Part shown: in pieces, positions 35,356 through 38,569 of the stretch
Position numbering within the stretch: the stretch's first letter is position 1
Layout of the letters: each line of letters begins with the position of its first letter
From: Trichomonas tenax
Lineage: Eukaryota; Parabasalia; Trichomonadida; Trichomonadidae
DNA: 38,569 nucleotides
Assembly (NCBI GenBank): GCA_023091735.1
Contig: JALKBU010000461.1
Span: 1-38,569, forward strand
Direction of reading: 5' to 3'
Made by a program: the position numbers and the translations under genes
Notes under the pieces: generated by a model
Seen by the model: the letters and a program-made list of their open reading frames with translations, nothing else
What the model was told of the DNA's origin: nothing
Databases searched by the model: none

Positions 35356-37128
35356 TTAAAGCTCTTCCTTATTGAGGTCTGCAAATTCGTCCTTGTCTTC
35401 TTCTTCTTTGTCAAGGCTTCCAAATTCTTCCTTGAGCTTGTCGACTGTGTCGGCCTTTGTGTCTGTTGTGTTTTCAGTATCAAGCTTCATTGCCTCGAAC
35501 TCAGGATCATTTTCTGGGAATGCGTCATTATCGATCTTGACGCCAACAGGGATGTCCAACTCGAGCCACATCTCCTTGAAGTAATGTGTGAGTCTTGTTT
35601 GCTCATCCTTTGGATATGTGCTCATGAATCTAACGAATCTTCCTGCTTCATTCTTGAACTCATCTTCGTTCTTGCGAGGAACGAACACTGCTTTGTTTCT
35701 TGGTCTCATTACGCGGCAGATGAAGCGGACTAAGTCATCAGATGACCAATCATGTGGGAACGGAATGACCTCGGACTGGTTCTGGTGCGGATAGAAGCGG
35801 AGATTTGGATACTCATAGATGTATGGATACTTGTACAAACCTGAGTTGTTAACGGTGTGGATATATCCGAATCTGATGTTTGTGACGTTGTTTTCGACCA
35901 ACTTCTCAGCAGCCATCTGAAGCAAGTTGATGTAGTAAGCGTTATCATTGTCGAGTGTAGATCTAAGGTAAAGAACAACAAGATCAGCAACGCGATTCCG
36001 TAAGAAGTGCTCATAAGAGTTTGCATTGAGTTTCTTAACGAGAGCGTTATCTTCCTCTTCTGTAACGTTCACGCAGTGATACTTGATCTTCAGCTTTCCA
36101 GATGTGATATCATCGAAGTAGTTTGTGAAGGACCTGTTGTAATCACCCTTAGAGAATGGATACTGGAAGCAGTAGCTCTTGTATTTCTCGTTATCGTAGA
36201 AGCCGCGATTAACTGGATCGAAAGCGATGAAGTTGTCGCCTTCCTGGAATGAAAGCAAGCAAGAGCGCTCAGCGATATAACGGAGATCGCGTGACATCCA
36301 TCCGAACTGAAGGTTCGGGTACTTTTCGGCCATCTCATAGAGATATTCCTCTTGCTCAGTGATGCATTCGTCTGACATCATTGCAACAATGATCTGCTTC
36401 GGATTAATGAGATCGTCGTAGATGTACTTCTTGAAGACAGGTGCAACGTTGTTGAAGAAGTCATCAAAGTCTGGTTCTATTGGCTGAATTGCGTGATCTT
36501 CGAGACGGAAGAGACAGATCTCAGTAACAGAAGCGTTGAGTTCCATCATGTTCTTCTTTGATGAAACGATGATGTCCACGGCTCCCAAATATGGAGCGAC
36601 TTTGAATCTGAGATCGAGAGTCTTGTCTAAGAGATCTGGTGATGTGATGAGAGAATATCTGAAGCGACCAAGAGTGGAGTAGATTTCCTTGAGAGAATCG
36701 GCTGTATCAACAGTCTGTGAGTAGAATCTCTTAAGCGTGAATAAAAGTGAGATCTCGGACATTGGATATGGGCAAGCGAGCCACAGTGAGTGGTTCTTGA
36801 ATAGGAAGAGTGCTGGCGGTGTGACCAAATATTTTTGTGTTAATTTTAATCTTTTCTTTGCATCAACGTAAAGAAATGGGCCATTGTTTTGGAATAATGT
36901 ACTTGCACCTGAAAACGCGATGTGTTGTTCGAGAATTTCGTATCTATCTGAAGGAGCAACTAAAACAGCAACATATTCGGACGAATTGATGATCTTCCAC
37001 ATCCTGGACTCATTGACTGTCGGAAGATATGGATATGCGGTGTCGTTGAATGAAATGTATTGATCAATACTACAAATAAATGAGAAAAAGAAAGAAATCA
37101 TATTTTTGACATAAAACTGACGCAACAT
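35356..37128 (-). CDS. ER-retained PDI-like thioredoxin-fold protein lacking CxxC
   Basis: This 590-residue secretory protein has a hydrophobic N-terminal segment (about 11-20, ISFFFSFICS) that fits a signal peptide. The C-terminus KEEL matches the ER-retention pattern [KRHQSA][DENQ]EL. Thioredoxin-like modules are visible at about 45-136 (EYVAVLVAP, then PPALFLFKNHSLW) and 371-475 (ADLVVLYLRSTLDN, then FGYIHTVNN, then YPNLRFYPHQN), with two less clear ones between, as in PDI a-b-b'-a'. Where PDI has WCGHC, the last module has LRSTLDND, so both active-site cysteines are missing and no oxidoreductase activity is expected. It may be a chaperone or escort protein. The tail is highly acidic (about 525-590), typical of calcium-binding ER proteins. 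Met10 (37101) is an alternative start and would give a cleaner signal peptide. Confidence 0.8.
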   Translation of the reverse strand: MLRQFYVKNMISFFFSFICSIDQYISFNDTAYPYLPTVNESRMWKIINSSEYVAVLVAPSDRYEILEQHIAFSGASTLFQNNGPFLYVDAKKRLKLTQKYLVTPPALFLFKNHSLWLACPYPMSEISLLFTLKRFYSQTVDTADSLKEIYSTLGRFRYSLITSPDLLDKTLDLRFKVAPYLGAVDIIVSSKKNMMELNASVTEICLFRLEDHAIQPIEPDFDDFFNNVAPVFKKYIYDDLINPKQIIVAMMSDECITEQEEYLYEMAEKYPNLQFGWMSRDLRYIAERSCLLSFQEGDNFIAFDPVNRGFYDNEKYKSYCFQYPFSKGDYNRSFTNYFDDITSGKLKIKYHCVNVTEEEDNALVKKLNANSYEHFLRNRVADLVVLYLRSTLDNDNAYYINLLQMAAEKLVENNVTNIRFGYIHTVNNSGLYKYPYIYEYPNLRFYPHQNQSEVIPFPHDWSSDDLVRFICRVMRPRNKAVFVPRKNEDEFKNEAGRFVRFMSTYPKDEQTRLTHYFKEMWLELDIPVGVKIDNDAFPENDPEFEAMKLDTENTTDTKADTVDKLKEEFGSLDKEEEDKDEFADLNKEEL

Positions 37129-38224
37129 TTGTCATTTATTTTGTCATGTAATATTTAATATGTCAAATGAATCAATTTAACATCAAACATCAAAATCATT
37201 GCTTTATCTTTAACGCATAATATTACTGGTGCCAATAGATTTTAAATATGAAATATTGTTTATTTTATATCAAATTCAATTTTAAATATTTAGATATACA
37301 TATCGATATCACAGGCATAAGACCTGCAAGTTTGCAAGATCATATTTATCGTCTCAAATTCTTCAAACAGGTAAAATATAAAAATTCCTTTTTAATATCG
37401 TAAACTGGTTGCCAAAGGTGGCCTTTATTGAGAGGAATTGAGAAAAATGACGATTAAAAAGCCTTCAAACATAGGGGTCACCTTAGTGAACAAAATATGT
37501 CGAATTTTATCTCTATAAAGGAGGTTATTTAGGACCTAAATACCAGTGCAGCTACACTAGGTACAGACTGATCTAGGTTTAGGGCCTATAAAAACATATA
37601 AATCTCGTATAAGAAGGTGATATCAAAGTGTGATTATAAACATATAAGTGAGATTATCATGAATTAACAACGAATAACCATTGCTCAAGAATAAATAAAA
37701 GCTTTATAAGTGTGTAATGTCTTAAAACAGATAAAACAGATTTTTGAAAATTGGAAATATGTGGTGGAAAGCGGAATTTTAGTAAGGATAGGTTCTATTG
37801 TACAAGTTCAGTGTATTCATGGAAGCTGTATAACATCTTTTTAAATCAAAAATGTTAATATTTTGAATTTTTTTTTTAATGCTAGATTTGGCTGTGGGAA
37901 GCATTTCTTTATTGTCAAAGGGTAACCCTAGGAGAAGAATGCACTTAAGTAGAAGTAAAAATATTTCTAAAATATATTGACCAATACAACTAAAAGAATG
38001 TAGTAAAAGTTATATTAAACGATATTAAAAGACTTGCAATGAGTATTGACATAGGTTGAAAGCAAAATCTCGATGTTTTTAATGATTAAATTTGATGATG
38101 AATTTAAGTTAATGTATTTTTGCTTCTTCCGCTGTTACTTCTCATCTGCGGGATCCTTAGAGTGAGTCCATTGAAACTTGTTGGAATGTTTCGGGTTTTT
38201 CTTACTGAGGTGACTAAACGTACA
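37129..38224. other. 1.1-kb intergenic region
   Basis: No gene is supported. One imperfect inverted repeat is visible: AGGACCTAAATACC (37531-37544) against GGTTTAGGGCCT (about 37577-37588). An internal CTAG...CTAG pair sits between its arms. The rest is AT-rich. Confidence 0.45.
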
Positions 38225-38569
38225 TTAAAATTTATATAATAATCTTAATTGAATAGGGGACTGGGACAAAATAGAACAACGTGCTTTTCTGACATGTAAC
38301 TTATTTTTGGCATGTAAAGTCAGGATGTCAAAATAAAGGAAAGTGACGTGATTGCGCGGGAAAAATGGAAAAGTGTCAATAGGTTGAAATAGATTGAACT
38401 CATGTTGGAAGCCAAAGAAGACTTCATTATGAGTAGTTGTAGCCTCATTGTGAAGGATGACCTGGTGATCTAGCAGAGATGCATCCAGATGCCTATTCAA
38501 CAGAAGCATGATTCGATGCATGGCGAGGTCGGCCTGAGACTTCCAAAGCCCTCGAGTGGCCAAACCAGG
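38225..38569 (-). CDS. Partial ORF at window edge, unidentified
   Basis: The frame is open from the right edge of the window to a stop at 38225, giving at least 114 codons with more balanced codon use than the surroundings. It contains RGLWKSQADLAMHRIMLLLN and HLDASLLDHQVILHNEATTT, with a basic His/Arg/Lys-rich end. It reads like the C-terminal part of a real or recently decayed protein, and possibly of a mobile element, but I do not recognise the family. The true start lies outside the window. Confidence 0.4.
   Translation of the reverse strand, partial: PGLATRGLWKSQADLAMHRIMLLLNRHLDASLLDHQVILHNEATTTHNEVFFGFQHEFNLFQPIDTFPFFPRNHVTFLYFDILTLHAKNKLHVRKARCSILSQSPIQLRLLYKF

Overview
The window looks like a nuclear genome segment from a parabasalid flagellate, most likely a Tritrichomonas/Trichomonas relative. 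The evidence is the combination of intronless genes, very AT-rich intergenic DNA, strongly biased coding DNA, a DUF3447/ankyrin protein, a BspA-like LRR_5 protein, trichomonad-type coiled-coil proteins, divergent PPP phosphatase and kinase genes, and trichomonad Inr-type motifs (TCAYW) a few bases before several ATGs. The species is inferred, not proven.

Layout. 1-1049: AT-rich DNA with a decayed tRNA-like element. 1050-7000: three minus-strand genes (PPP-family phosphatase, BRO1-domain protein, coiled-coil protein) separated by empty spacers. 7200-8800: a gene-free, hairpin-dense block with a GTTACAT-rich tandem repeat, three short foldbacks and an 814-bp near-perfect inverted repeat. 8837-10255: a DUF3447/ankyrin protein. 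11556-13178: an unrecognised beta-rich protein and a small coiled-coil protein. 13625-25621: one uninterrupted axonemal dynein heavy chain of 3998 residues, which dominates the window and implies motile flagella. 25886-26821: a protein kinase with HHD in place of HRD. 26822-31399: a gene graveyard holding a decayed dynein AAA4 fragment, a truncated BspA-like N-terminus and an ankyrin-repeat gene whose linkers are swollen by a 37-bp minisatellite. 31880-37128: a BspA-like LRR gene, an elongator tRNA-Met, an RRM/RD/PQ-rich RNA-binding protein and an ER thioredoxin-fold protein with no CxxC. A partial unidentified ORF runs off the right edge.

The genes do not form an operon or an obvious pathway. 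They are independent housekeeping and lineage-expanded genes. The most unusual DNA is not protein-coding: the giant foldback with its neighbouring hairpins, and the relic zone at 29.2-31.4 kb where three gene families have decayed next to each other.

Several simple ORF predictions begin at GTG or TTG codons. I moved these starts to the first in-frame ATG, since eukaryotic initiation is expected. At the coiled-coil, ankyrin and kinase genes an Inr-like TCATT lies about 8-18 bases upstream of the revised ATG. I found no CRISPR array, rRNA, retroelement polymerase, transposase or trichomonad-type intron.
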